Assembly: GCA_963693285.1 (NCBI GenBank)
Contig: OY848919.1
Location: forward strand, 310,001-374,000
Reading direction: 5' to 3'
DNA length: 64,000 nt
Source of the DNA: Xestospongia muta
Taxonomy: Eukaryota; Porifera; Demospongiae; Haplosclerida; Petrosiidae
Within the stretch, counting starts at the first letter, position 1; each line of letters starts with the position of its first letter. The notes under the pieces are model-generated. The model ran no database searches, was not told where the DNA came from, and worked only from the letters and a program-made list of their open reading frames with translations. A program made the translations under genes and the position numbers. This document shows positions 39,844 to 51,094 of this stretch, piece by piece.

Positions 39844-41293
39844 ATGGTAAGTGGTATTTCCTGAAGACTTGACTCTGTTCTTGATATTATAGGGAGCGAA
39901 CGGTTCTAGTTTGGAACGTCTCGAACAGTTACCTGAACATGAAAGATACAATGGTTTAGCAAATGTCAGTTAGTTATTACAACTTTAAAATCATTAGACA
40001 ATAATTATCTTTCTCACTCTCTCTCTAGTTTGGTAACACTTGTTATGCTAACTCTGTGCTTCAGGCTCTTTATTTCTGCCTTCCTTTCAGAGAAAAAATT
40101 CTAGAATACTCTCATCCTGAGGATCAACCAGAGACATTGTTATCAGCCCTAGCTGATCTTTTTGGGCAAATGTCATCTTCAAAAAAGAAATTTGGTCTAA
40201 TCCAACCTCGAAAGTTTATATCTAGAGTCAAAAAAGAAAATGGTAAATAAAATTATAACAAATAAACATGGATGGATGGATGGATATAAACATTGTTTAC
40301 ATCTATTAAGTGTTAATGTATCTAAATTTATTTATTTAGTTGTGTTTGACAACATGCAGCAGCAAGATGCTCATGAGTTTCTCAACTATCTTCTCAACAC
40401 AGTAGCGGATTTGTTAGTTGGTATGTCTCCTGGCAAAAGATCTGATATCTCACTTCTCTTTCTCTCTAGCTAAACGACCTGACTCTCTTGTTTCTAGTTC
40501 CACTTGGATCCACGATATTTTTCAAGGAGTATTGGTAAATGAAACAAAATGTTTATGTTGTGAAACTGTTAGCAGCAAACAAGAAGACTTTTTAGATATT
40601 TCAGTCGATATTGACCAGAATGCATCTATATCACATTGTTTGAAGTAAGCAAACAAGATAATTAACATTCCTAACATTGCTCTACAGGTTGTTTAGCAAA
40701 TGTGAGACCTTGTCATCAGAGTACAAATATTATTGTGAATGCTGTTGCAGTAAACAAGAGGCCACTAAAAGACTAAGAATTAAGAAATTACCAATAATTT
40801 TAGCACTTCACCTCAAAAGATTCAAATATATGGAACACTTGCATCGATACACAAAATTATCACATCGAGTTGTGTTCCCATGGGAACTAAAACTCTTCAA
40901 TACAGTGAGTTGTTTTCTTATACATATAACCTGTTAAACCAGTTTTCAGTCCGATGACGCTAGTAATCCTGATAGAATGTATGATTTAATTGGTGTTGTT
41001 GTTCACTGTGGCACGTAAGTGATGTCATTAGTGGGTGTGGTTAATTCTGCTCCTATTGTTAGTGGTCCTAATCGAGGTCATTATATATCAGTAATTAAAA
41101 GCCATGGATACTGGTTACTGTTCGATGATGACATTGTGGAGGTAAGCCACACCCACTTTATCTTGTTATGACACGCCTTCAGGAGATAGAGCCACACGCG
41201 ATAGAACAGTTTTTTGGACTAACGGATTCTCAAGGCAGTCAACCAAATGAGTCAGGGTACATCTTGTTTTATCAATCAAGAGATAAAGATTGA
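39844..41293 (+). CDS. USP46: ubiquitin carboxyl-terminal hydrolase 12/46
   Basis: The ATG at 39844-39846 forms a one-codon first exon (ATG|GTAAGT) joined to GGAGCGAACGG at 39889, giving [20 protein letters not shown], the counterpart of human MGTNASALEKD. The Cys box is [37 protein letters not shown] follows, zinc-finger cysteines lie in [18 protein letters not shown] and [12 protein letters not shown], and the His box is [20 protein letters not shown]. It ends [12 protein letters not shown] at TGA 41291-41293. USP12/46 removes ubiquitin from histone H2A/H2B and receptors and needs WDR48/WDR20. All catalytic residues are present. One ancestral gene seems to correspond to the vertebrate USP12/USP46 pair. 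Confidence 0.93.
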
Positions 41294-41714
41294 ACGTTAT
41301 TTTATTATTTACATGGCATGTTATTGTTGTTATTTGTTTGTTGCTATTGTTATTGTGTAAATATTTTAATACTTGTAATTCTCGAATTGAAATAGAATGT
41401 ACTATGACATCATAATGATGTCATCCAACAGGATATATTGGAAAGGAAATCTAGATCAGTGGGACAATCCCTTGTTTTAGAAGTTAAATAACATTAAAAC
41501 TCTACAGTCATCAATATCAACTGAAACACTATGATGACTCAACAGTTTACTATAATACAATGTAGTTGTCATCCCTATATTTTAATGGCCACAAGTAATA
41601 GCTGAGTTAGACTGTAAGACTACAATCGATAATTTAAAACAAAAAGGTGTCAAACAGTAATAAGATATATATACTACCGAGAACATGAAAGTGTCATTTG
41701 TTTTATAGCAGTCG
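41294..41714. other. intergenic between convergent USP12/46 and RAD6 genes
   Basis: 3' UTRs of both genes. Contains the palindrome ATGACATCATAATGATGTCAT at 41404-41424, identical to the core at 818-838. No gene. Confidence 0.6.
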
Positions 41715-42476
41715 TCATACATTCATCCAGCTCTCTTCTACGATAGCTTGAACTTTTTTCTCGTATTCTCTTCTATTCTCTTGATAAAGTTGAGCAGCTA
41801 AACTGTTTGCTGGACTATTTGGGTTAGGTTCATCCAGTAATGACTAATGGACAGATAGATTACATGATAATACAAGTTCTAACATAAATGGACGCATAAA
41901 GTTACAATGGATGGATGAAAGATGTGATGTAATAGACTGATAAACTAGCAGCTGGAATTAATGGAGAGATGAACAGATTTCATACCTGAATGGACGTTAA
42001 TATCGATGAGACATCGTATGTTGGGCTCCAACGATTTTGTAAAATATCTAGACATATGCTACCATCAGCATAAACTAGAGCATAAAAATGACATCATTAT
42101 GACATCATAACAAAACATTTGGACCATACCATTAGGATGAAACATTTTAGAAACAAATCTAACAGTCGGTGGTTTATTTGGATATTCCTCTGTAAATTCC
42201 ATTGTCAATTTGAAAGTTCCATCTTCAAAAGGCGTGTCCTTGGGGCTAACATAGATGACAATAGTTGATTACTGAATAGTGGGTGTGGTTTACACTCACC
42301 CAAATATGACAGCATTCCATAACATGATATTATTATCTGTTGGTGCTCCTGATACTCCTGATGGTGGGTCTTCTTGAAGTCTAAACGTTAATTTAAAGCT
42401 CGAATCACTCATCGACACTTGTACCAACTTACCTCTTAAAATCTCTCATTAATCTTCTTCTTGCTGGCGTCGACAT
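41715..42476 (-). CDS. UBE2A: ubiquitin-conjugating enzyme E2 of the RAD6/UBE2A-B family
   Basis: Five exons start [15 protein letters not shown] at 42476. [20 protein letters not shown], the HPN motif, catalytic cysteine in [40 protein letters not shown] and [13 protein letters not shown] are near-identical to human UBE2A/B; the tail ends ESWMNV, about 152 residues. RAD6 works with RAD18 on PCNA and with BRE1/RNF20 on histone H2B. The vertebrate A/B split cannot be assigned, so the symbol denotes the family. It is convergent with USP12/46. Confidence 0.95.
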
Positions 42477-42766
42477 GATTAGATAAACTCGATGTATGAC
42501 TGGATCTCTCTCCTATTGAACTGGATGAATTTCGACGAGAAGTATAGTTGTTTTTGAATAGATGATCCTGTTTTATTGAGAATGTGCTGCGTGACTGGGG
42601 AAATGAGCTATGAATATCATTAACTTTGACCACGCCCTCATTTTATTTCCGTCCTTTTAGGAGATGACATGGCAATGACATAATCTGTGTACACGTAGAG
42701 TGCAGGCACAGTAGATCATATGATAACAAACAATGACACGCTGTATACAAAATTACATCATTGTAA

Positions 42767-45700
42767 TTACACATCCAATGTGCTCTCAGCACTTAAGTTA
42801 TCAATATCCTCATCATTGTTATTATTATTGGTATTATTGTTATTATTAGTATTTAATAAAGGGACATCCTCTTCTTCATCTGACTCATTTAATGCTGGGA
42901 CATATGCCATTCGTCTCCGTCTGTTTCCCTGATAAATGCTAGTTTGAGATTGATATATTGGAGGAGGTGCCTTTGAATAGCGACGAGTTTGTGATGGATA
43001 TTTCACAATAGATTGTTTTCGTAAGGAAGGGAGAGATGGAAGAGAATCGAGTGTACCTTCTCCTGTACTTGGCATAGCTAATGGCTCTCTGGTTGGAACC
43101 ATTCCCATTGGAGGAAGTCTGGTTTGTCCAGCTGAAAAGATATAAGTGCATTAGATGTGAAATATCTTTATAGTATTACGTGTACATATATTAATTTATA
43201 TAACTTACGTATTGAGCCTCCAATAAGTGATTTAATTTCTTGTAACTGTGAATTAATGAATTTTATTTGCTCACTCAGTCCTTCTACAGCAACCTGCAAC
43301 TCCCTTGTATGTCTTTCATTAGAATCTTCACTTTTACTCAGTAAATCACGTACTACATTCTATATGCATCAGAAGTAAATAGACGATTTCTAAAGAGATA
43401 GTACTCACAAAAGTCTGGTGGGTAATTTTCTGAATAGATGTAGTTTTCCCTCCACTAGCTTCTTCATCATCATCATAATAATCTGATATTGGATTACATT
43501 GCCGACGAATAAACTGCAAAAAACTCTGACGACTTTTGCGGGTGGCTTTCTCCTCAAGTGACATAATCAACTGTGCCTTCTGTAATTCAGCATTTGCATA
43601 TGCATTATCATAGACTCTATTAGATGGTAAATTAAAGGGGTCATCATGTGATTGACATGTGATCAATAACATTTTATTAGAAGTAGTACCTTTGAAATGT
43701 ATCAGATAGTAATGCTATAAATAAGTTCAGTCCAATGACAGCATTGATCATAATAAAAGATATTATTAAGAATGTAGCACTGAGTTCATCAACAGCTCGT
43801 ATTTCCTATAGTGAAATTATAAATAAATGGACAAATAGGAGAATGAATGGATGAATGGGAGAATGAATGGATGAATGAGAGAATAAATGGATGAATGAGA
43901 GAATAAATGGATGAATGGGAGAATGAATGGATGAATGAGAGAATGAATGGATGAATGGGAGAATGAATGGATGAATGAGAGAATGAATGGATGAATGAGA
44001 GAATAAATGGATGAATGAGAGAATAAATGGATGAATGAGAGAATGAATGGACAAATAGATGGAAGTAGATGGACTAATGGACAGACCTGATAAGGATAGT
44101 CATCAATGAGAGACATACGAAATAACATTGTAAATATTCTATGAACAGATGTGAGTTCTTCTGATGGTTCAGTAATATTTGCTGCTGTTTGTTCATCTCC
44201 TCCAAATAATAACCAAAAATTAGCCACTACATGAACAAGACAAGATGAACAATAGAGAAATGAAGACAATAGATACCATAAGGAAAATAAAATACAGAGA
44301 AAATGATAAAATATTGTAAAATATTTCCTGATAGCTGTCCAATTATTGCTATCATTGGTCCTATAAGGAGAGAGTACTTGAGATAATTTCATGTTATAAT
44401 ACAACAAACCAAGAAATTCAGAAGCACGAGCAAATTTTAGTAATCTGATCCAAATTATTATGAGAGCTAAACTAGCAACTCTAAAAACAGAAAAAGTTAT
44501 TTTATTATTGTCAATACCTTCCTTACCTAGCATTCCATAGAGCTAGTTGTTGAGAATGTGATGTAACATCAATCATATGCAATGTTATAACCAGTATGAG
44601 TAATATATAGCATGACAAATCAATGTAGTTCCTATTATATAAAAGTGTTATAGACTGGTGTCTTACTCTCTAACTCACCAAGCGTCTTTAAAATATTTTG
44701 CAGTCAATTTTGAGGTATCATTAAGCTTTTGAATTATAAATTGACGCTCCTTTTTCAATTTAGAAGAAAATTAGGTTAAATATTTTTATGCAGTACCTCT
44801 TGGAAATCTGCTCCATTACAATGTGATAAATCATCTCTCAGTCGCTCTCTCATCCATGATTTGTAACGCTACAAGAACCAGTTATACATAATCTATAGTA
44901 CATCAAAATACAAACCTTGTTTTTACTGTATGAGTAAAAATATTCTAAAAATTCATCAAATATTTGTTGCATCAATAACATAACTGCCATCATCTGTAAA
45001 TAAAGAAGCAGTCAGACTGGTTTGACTGGTTAGACTAAGAAGTTCATACTTACTCCTAATACTACCCGCCAAGTATCTTCAGGAAAAGTATATAAATGTT
45101 TTTGTTGTATTGGTGGGTACACAATAACAACGGTCCATACCTAAAATGAAGTAAGATAGACCACAGATATTACTCTAAGGACATATAAACAGACAGAAAG
45201 ATGGACAATCGACATGAGGGTAATAAAAGATGAAATTGGACTTGTTCTGACTATTGTGTCAAAATTAATGGTACATTAGATACTTGTAAGAAGACAGTTT
45301 AAAACTATTGTCTATGTTGTCTGATGATGTGTGAATGTACTACTAAGAATAGAAGATATAATCCAAATAACATGAAGAAATACCACCTGCACATAAAGGA
45401 ATAAGGAAATTCAAAGTTACGAGGTGTAAAGCAGGTTCTGACAAATTATTATGTATCAAAGTAATGTATTGTAACTTGCCTAGCTAGTTGCTTCCATTTC
45501 TGTTGTATGAGTTTCCTCATGACAGGATGAGTGAGAACTGGTATCACTCTGTGCTCCACAGTAGCCTCAAACTAAACAAATATTTAAAATGGATATCAAG
45601 TAACACCAAAAAATGTACTGGAGATTTTGTAGAATGAGCTGGAGACTCAATACGACTCAACAAATATTCTTGACGTCTTTCTGAAGCAAAGATTTTATGA

Positions 45701-46043
45701 AATTGGTCCATTCCTACTTGAGCCTTCATACATTATAATATAAAATAATACTATAATTGGTTTGGTCTTACCATCTGTGGCATATTAGTTATCATGCTGA
45801 CGAGTGCTGGATGACCACTTTTATCAGATACATCACATCGTGCTGGATGAGTTGAATCCAATGACAGTAGAAAAAGGACTGCCTCAGTACGATCTATAAA
45901 TTTAGTAGTCAATGGAAATTAACAAGTTACTGACCTAGTTCAGCTCCAAGTTGTAGTGGTGTTCTCCCTCGATTATCAACACATGGTTTGTTCTTGGTAC
46001 TGTCATAACAAGCTATGGAAAAAAGAAACTTTGTACGTGTGTG

Positions 46044-46079
<36 letters not shown>

Positions 46080-46904
46080 ACCTCCTTTGTCAATTAAGAG
46101 TTCAAGAGCTTCTATTGCTGATCCACGTACAGCATAATGTACAACTGTTTGCTCATCATCTGATTTAGCATCTAGTTTAGCTATTCCAAAGGAAACATTA
46201 ATAGAATATATCAGTAATATTTTCCAACCTCCATTGTCCAATAAAAATGTAATCATATCAGTGTGATTACAATAAGCTGCAATGTGTAATGGAGTCCGTC
46301 CTTCATTGTCTACTCCATCAATTTCTCCTCCATTGATAAGGATAAATTCAGCCACCTTGATATCCCATTGTGAAGCAATTTCATGAAATATTGTTGTTTC
46401 TGTGAATTCTGCAAAGAATGAAGATAATGTCACTAAACCAAAGATTGGAAGTTTAAATGAATACAAAAATAATACTAAATTATATTGTACACAATTATCG
46501 AATATATCTTTGCTGCAAATAACAAAATAATTATTTTAATAGTCTCCCTCTATATAAGTCTTATAGTACCATCATGTGCAGTAATGTCTGCTCTGTCATT
46601 TAACAGTTCAGTCAAATATTCAAAGTCCACATTTATTTTAGGGTGCTGTGAGAGCCATTGAAAATAAAATATAATACGTTGAGATAAAGGAACAGATGAG
46701 ATCTCATCTGGAGATGGCGTTTGACCTATGACATGTATACAAATCACATTAATATCATGGAAAATAGACATACTTTCACTTGTTAGATCTCCAACTGATT
46801 TGTTCTCGTGTACGGGGGACACTGACCATGCATTATATCTCACAAATCGTCTCGCTTCATTTTCAGACGACCCCTCAGATGCTGGATGTACTCGAGCAGC
46901 CATT
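42767..46904 (-). CDS. TRP-like cation channel with ankyrin repeats
   Basis: About 14 exons run from ATG 46904 (MAARVHPASEGSSENEAR) to TAA 42767-42769. The N-terminus has at least four ankyrin repeats (DNEGRTPLHIAAYCNHTDMI, DEQTVVHYAVRG, DNRGRTPLQLGAELG, then DKSGHPALVSMI). A membrane region of six segments follows (IDLSCYILLILVITLHM, VASLALIIIWIRLLKFAR for the S4 area), a pore loop region around TNLHRIFTML-like SVHRIFTMLFRMSLIDDYPY, and an S6 with LIISFIMINAVIGLNLFIAL then LLSDTFQRVYDNAYANAELQ, the TRPV/TRPA type. The C-terminus has a coiled coil (LQVAVEGLSEQIKFINSQLQ), a polar tail and an Asn-run. Family level only; TRPV versus TRPA not decided. The start is supported by the Met and the lack of a nearer acceptor. 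Confidence 0.82.
43828..44052. repeat. GAATGGATGAATGAGA / TCATTCTC tandem repeat
   Basis: About 15 copies of a 14-16 base unit built on GAATGGATGAATGAGA, in an intron of the TRP-like gene. Open in several frames, giving a spurious Ser/Ile/His/Pro-rich frame. Confidence 0.85.
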
Positions 46905-47112
46905 TCATTCAGTTCTGTGAGCAATATAGCTATTCATTTAAAAGCAACACCTCAGCTCCACCTAGCTAGCACGTTGTAGTTCCGAGACGATGCCCCACCC
47001 CTCTTTAAATTTTAACCCAGTCAACGTAGCGGATTTGAGATAAACTTGTGCAGTATAATTAATTATTTGAAATTGAAAGGTCTAATGAGACAACCAGCTA
47101 GCTCCTTAATTA

Positions 47113-47436
47113 TTAAGTATTATATGTATAATGACTAGGAAGTGTGATTCTGGATTGCTCTGATTTGAATATTGGTAGTTGACCAGCCAATGGGATTACA
47201 TTCCAGCATAATTGTAATGTAACATTCTGATTGTCCCTATAATAAATAATGATAATTAATCCTATGTTAGTCAAGAACAATGACATTTATTATCAGTGAC
47301 GATATCAGTAATATTTACCTCAATCCTAGACCATGATCAAGAAAATGATACTCTATTGATGTTGATGATATCTGTATAACTGCTGGTTGGCCTCTTAATA
47401 TGATCTTATCCCATAGAACTATCTCATTGACAGGCT

Positions 47437-47508
<72 letters not shown>

Positions 47509-48119
47509 CACAATTAAACTATCAACTTACATGTTTCTCAGTCATATAAGATGCCATTACATACACAAATAATTGTTTGGTGTTCCAATCAAATAAAGAA
47601 GAAAAATCTAAAGATGGCACATTTAATAGATATAATATAATATTATAATTTTATTACTGGCAATGATTTCTAAGTGTATATCAACTAGATCATGTTCCAT
47701 TTTAGTCTCCTGACTATGTACTCGCCTCCTATTGTAGAGAACAATACGGATCAATTACGTTAACATTAGAATGGAATAGTTGGTATTGGAATGAGTCCAT
47801 TGGTATGGAAATAAGTCTGTTAACATATGAATGAGTCTGTTAGTATTTGAAAAGTTAATTAGTATCAGAATGAGTCCATTGGTTTGGGAATGGAATGTGT
47901 TCATTAGTACAATAAAAGTATATTGGTAATTGGAGTAGTCAATTGGTATAGGAATGAGTCTTACACTAATATGGAATATGATGGCGATGGTTTGACTGAT
48001 GCATCAGTGACAAGACGATCCTTAAAAGCTGTTGACAAGTAACACAAAGTGGTCACTACAGCAAGTGCAGTCAGAGTGAAAGAGAAGACTCCATTTAATC
48101 TTGACAACGAAGTGTTCAT
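47113..48119 (-). CDS. SPCS3: signal peptidase complex subunit 3
   Basis: Starts MNTSLSRLNGVFSFTLTALA at 48119, the single N-terminal membrane anchor of SPC22/23 (human MNTVLSRANSLFAFSLS), followed by STAFKDRLV. Later exons give KMEHDLVDIHLEI, FDWNTKQLFVYVMASYMTEK, VNEIVLWDKIILRG, YHFLDHGLGLR and DNQNVTLQLCWNVIPLAG, ending ITLPSHYTYNT at TAA 47113-47115. About 175 residues, normal length. It is an essential non-catalytic subunit with its main domain in the ER lumen. An intron at 47440-47505 has a sense-strand (CT)n tract ending in the acceptor. It is divergent from the CNG channel, with 131 bases between starts. Confidence 0.93.
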
Positions 48120-48250
48120 AGTGCTATGAGAAAGGATAAGGCAAGGTTTCCTACATAAGGAGGTGCGCCCTATTAATTAGTGAAAATTAAGTAATCATTA
48201 CAATGATGAATTGAAAGAATGTCACACATTGTGCAATGTAACATCGAGTA

Positions 48251-50938
48251 ATGGACAAGACTACTCCTCGAATTGTTATAGAAGGTTTGGACGAAGACCA
48301 ACATTCTGTTGCTCAATCCACTTTCTCTTTCATACGACCACCTCCTTCTCCTGGATATATTAGAACTAGTCCCTCTGTTATCTCAGACTCAGACAAGAAG
48401 ACATCAGATGGCGGTACTTTCTTTAAATTAGTAAGTACTGTCAAATTTATAAAGAAATGGACTCAGAGAGAAGAAGATACAGCTAAAGGAAGAGAGGCAT
48501 TTCTCAAAAGATTTAAACTCTCTGTCCCTAATATTGATAGTGCATCTACTGTGGCTGCTACTCCTTCAGTAAAAGATCAAGATGGAGAGACCAGAGGAAA
48601 TTGGGTACCTGTTAAAAGACGTCGTATCAGTCGTTGGTTACGTCACTTATATTTTAATCCCATGAATGTTAGTTTGTATCGTTGGTTGATTGTGATAACA
48701 ATAGCTGTCCTCTATAATGCATATGTTATTATTGCTCGGCAGACTTTTTCACAGCTGCAGGACCAACCGTGGAAAGTAGGGGTGTGGCTAACTCTTGATT
48801 ATATTGCAGATGCTATATACATTCTTGACATGATTATTCAGTTTAGAACAGGTTAGTGATATTGGAATGAGTTTATTGGTATAAGAATGGAACAGTTAGT
48901 ATTTGATTGAGTCTATTGGTATAAGAATGGAACTGTTAGTATTTGATTGAGTCTATTGGTATAAGAATGGAACTGTTAGTATTGGATTGAGTCTATTGGT
49001 GTAAGAATGGAACAGTTAGTATTTGATTGAGTCTATTGGTATAAGAATGGAACTGTTAGTATTGGATTGAGTCTATTGGTATAAGAATGGAACTGTTACC
49101 GGTAGTATTGGATTGAGTCTATTGGTATAAGAATGGAACTTTTACCGGTAGTATTGGATTGAGTCTGTTGGTATAAGTTCCTTTATCTTTTTGTTGTAGG
49201 TTATTTTGAGCAAGGTATGGTAATAACAGATTCTCGTAAAATGGCGTTACATTATGTTACTTCAAGAGCATTCAAATTTGATGTTGTTTCGTCGATACCT
49301 TTCGACTGGTTATATGGTATACCTAAAGTGGGCGTGGCTTATACAATCGTACGTATTAACAGAATTGTACGAATTCATCGAATAATGCAATTTTTTTATC
49401 AAAGAGAAAGTAGAACAAATTGGCCTAACTTTTTCCGTATTCTCAATCTTCTGCTTTACTTATCATTGACAATCCACTGGAATGCATGTTTCTATTTCTT
49501 AATATCAATGCGCATTGGATTTGGTTCAGACACTTGGGTTTATCCCAGTATTGAAGACGATAACGGTACATTAAATGATTATTCACGGCTAACTCGACAA
49601 TATCTAGTGAGTTTGTATTGGTCTACACTGACATTAACAACAATTGGTGAATTACCAGCTCCTGTCACTGACATAGAACACCTCTTTGTTATTTTTGACT
49701 TTCTGGTTGGTGTTCTTATATTTGCAGTTATTGTTGGAATGGTCGGTGGGATTATTACTAATATGAATGTACGAAAAATTGATTTCCAATGTCGTCTTGA
49801 TAACATCAAGCAGTACATGAGATATCGTGACGTGGGTAAGCCCTTACAGGCTCGTGTTATTAGATGGTTTAATTATCTTTGGGCCAATAACCATTCTCTT
49901 GATGAACAAGCTATTCTCAAATCTCTACCTGATAAATTACATGCTGAAATAGCAATACATGTCCACTTTGAGACATTGAGAAAAGTACAGATATTTGAGG
50001 AGTGTGAAGTTGGATTACTTGAGGAATTAGTTCTGAAATTAAAACCACAGGTAATTAGTACATAGGATAGTTAGACTTTGAACTCTAAACCACAGTGGTT
50101 TAGGATATTTACCACAGTGACATAGGATAGCTACCATTAGTAAGCTCTAGACTAGTAAACATCAGTACTTACCACAGTGACCTAGGATAGCTACCATTAG
50201 TATGCTCTAGACTAGTAAACATCAGTACTTAGCACAGTGACCTAGGATAGCTACCATAGTGTGCTCTATCATTTTATAGGTATACTCTCCTGGTGATTAT
50301 ATTTGTCGTAAAGGTGATATTGGAAAAGAAATGTACATTATTAAAAATGGCAAGTTAGAAGTTGTAGGAGAAAATGGAGAAATCTTTGCTACTTTATCTA
50401 ATGGTTCATACTTTGGGGAAATAAGTGTATTAAATCTGAGTGAAAGTGGCAATAGAAGAACAGCTAGTGTACGTTCAGTTGGTTACTCCAACCTCTTCTG
50501 TCTCTCCAAGGTACTTTGTGATAATATCTATTATTCCATCATCCATTTAATTTATTCATTCATCCATCTATCAAAGTGATATTGTTACATGCTCTTAGGC
50601 TGATCTCCTTGAGGTTCTCACGGAGTATCCTGAAGCAAAAGCATTATTAGAGGAAAGAGGAAGAAGAACATTAATGAGAGATCGTACACTTGAAAACGAG
50701 AGACCACAAGTACATTACATTATATATATATTATGTTTCACTGTTTCTTCTATAGCCTCTTCCTATGTCGTGGCAATCTATACCTCCAACAGACGAGGGT
50801 CACATGACACGTATAGATGAGCTTGAACGGAATTTGAAGCAGTTAGAAAAACGTTTTAATCGTCTGCTTGGAGAGTACAGTACTGCTCAAATGAAATTAA
50901 AACAGCGTATTTACGCTTTGGAGGTATTAGCTAAATGA
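48251..50938 (+). CDS. cyclic-nucleotide-gated cation channel (CNG type)
   Basis: Five exons (48251-48851, about 49200-50050, 50280-50510, 50600-50708, 50757-50938). A polar N-terminus precedes six membrane segments, with [20 protein letters not shown] as S1, [19 protein letters not shown] as S2 and an S4 with spaced arginines ([17 protein letters not shown]). The pore is [12 protein letters not shown], close to the CNG filter TIGETPPP, which marks a non-selective cation channel rather than a K+ or HCN channel. After the C-linker comes the cyclic-nucleotide-binding domain: [32 protein letters not shown] and [20 protein letters not shown] with the phosphate-contacting arginine. The C-terminus is a coiled coil, as in the CNGA trimerisation leucine zipper. 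Ends at TGA 50936-50938. Confidence 0.92.
48860..49180. repeat. 40-bp minisatellite in CNG intron 1
   Basis: About seven copies of a 40-base unit (TTGGTATAAGAATGGAACTG then TTAGTATTTGATTGAGTCTA) with 6-base CCGGTA insertions in the last two. Related but degenerate sequence (AATGAGTCCATTGGTAT) fills an intron of the adjacent SPCS3 gene at about 47750-47960. Confidence 0.9.
50080..50265. repeat. about 62-bp tandem repeat, 3 copies
   Basis: Unit contains CACAGTGACCTAGGATAGCT and CTCTAGACTAGTAAACATCA. It occupies almost the whole second CNG intron. Confidence 0.85.
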
Positions 50939-51094
50939 CGGCAAACCGATCACTTTTTTTTATGAGTCTTTCAAATGTATTTTTTATTATTTTTTATAAA
51001 CAAACATTATGTCATTATGAAGTAATTTAGTATGTCATTATGAAGTAATTTAGAGTTGTTTATAAGATAGAGAGCAGTATCGATATAAATATTA

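Noticed and set aside
43806..44054. Ser/Ile/His/Pro-rich repeat frame
   Set aside because: Translation of an intronic GAATGGATGAATGAGA tandem repeat of the TRP-like gene.
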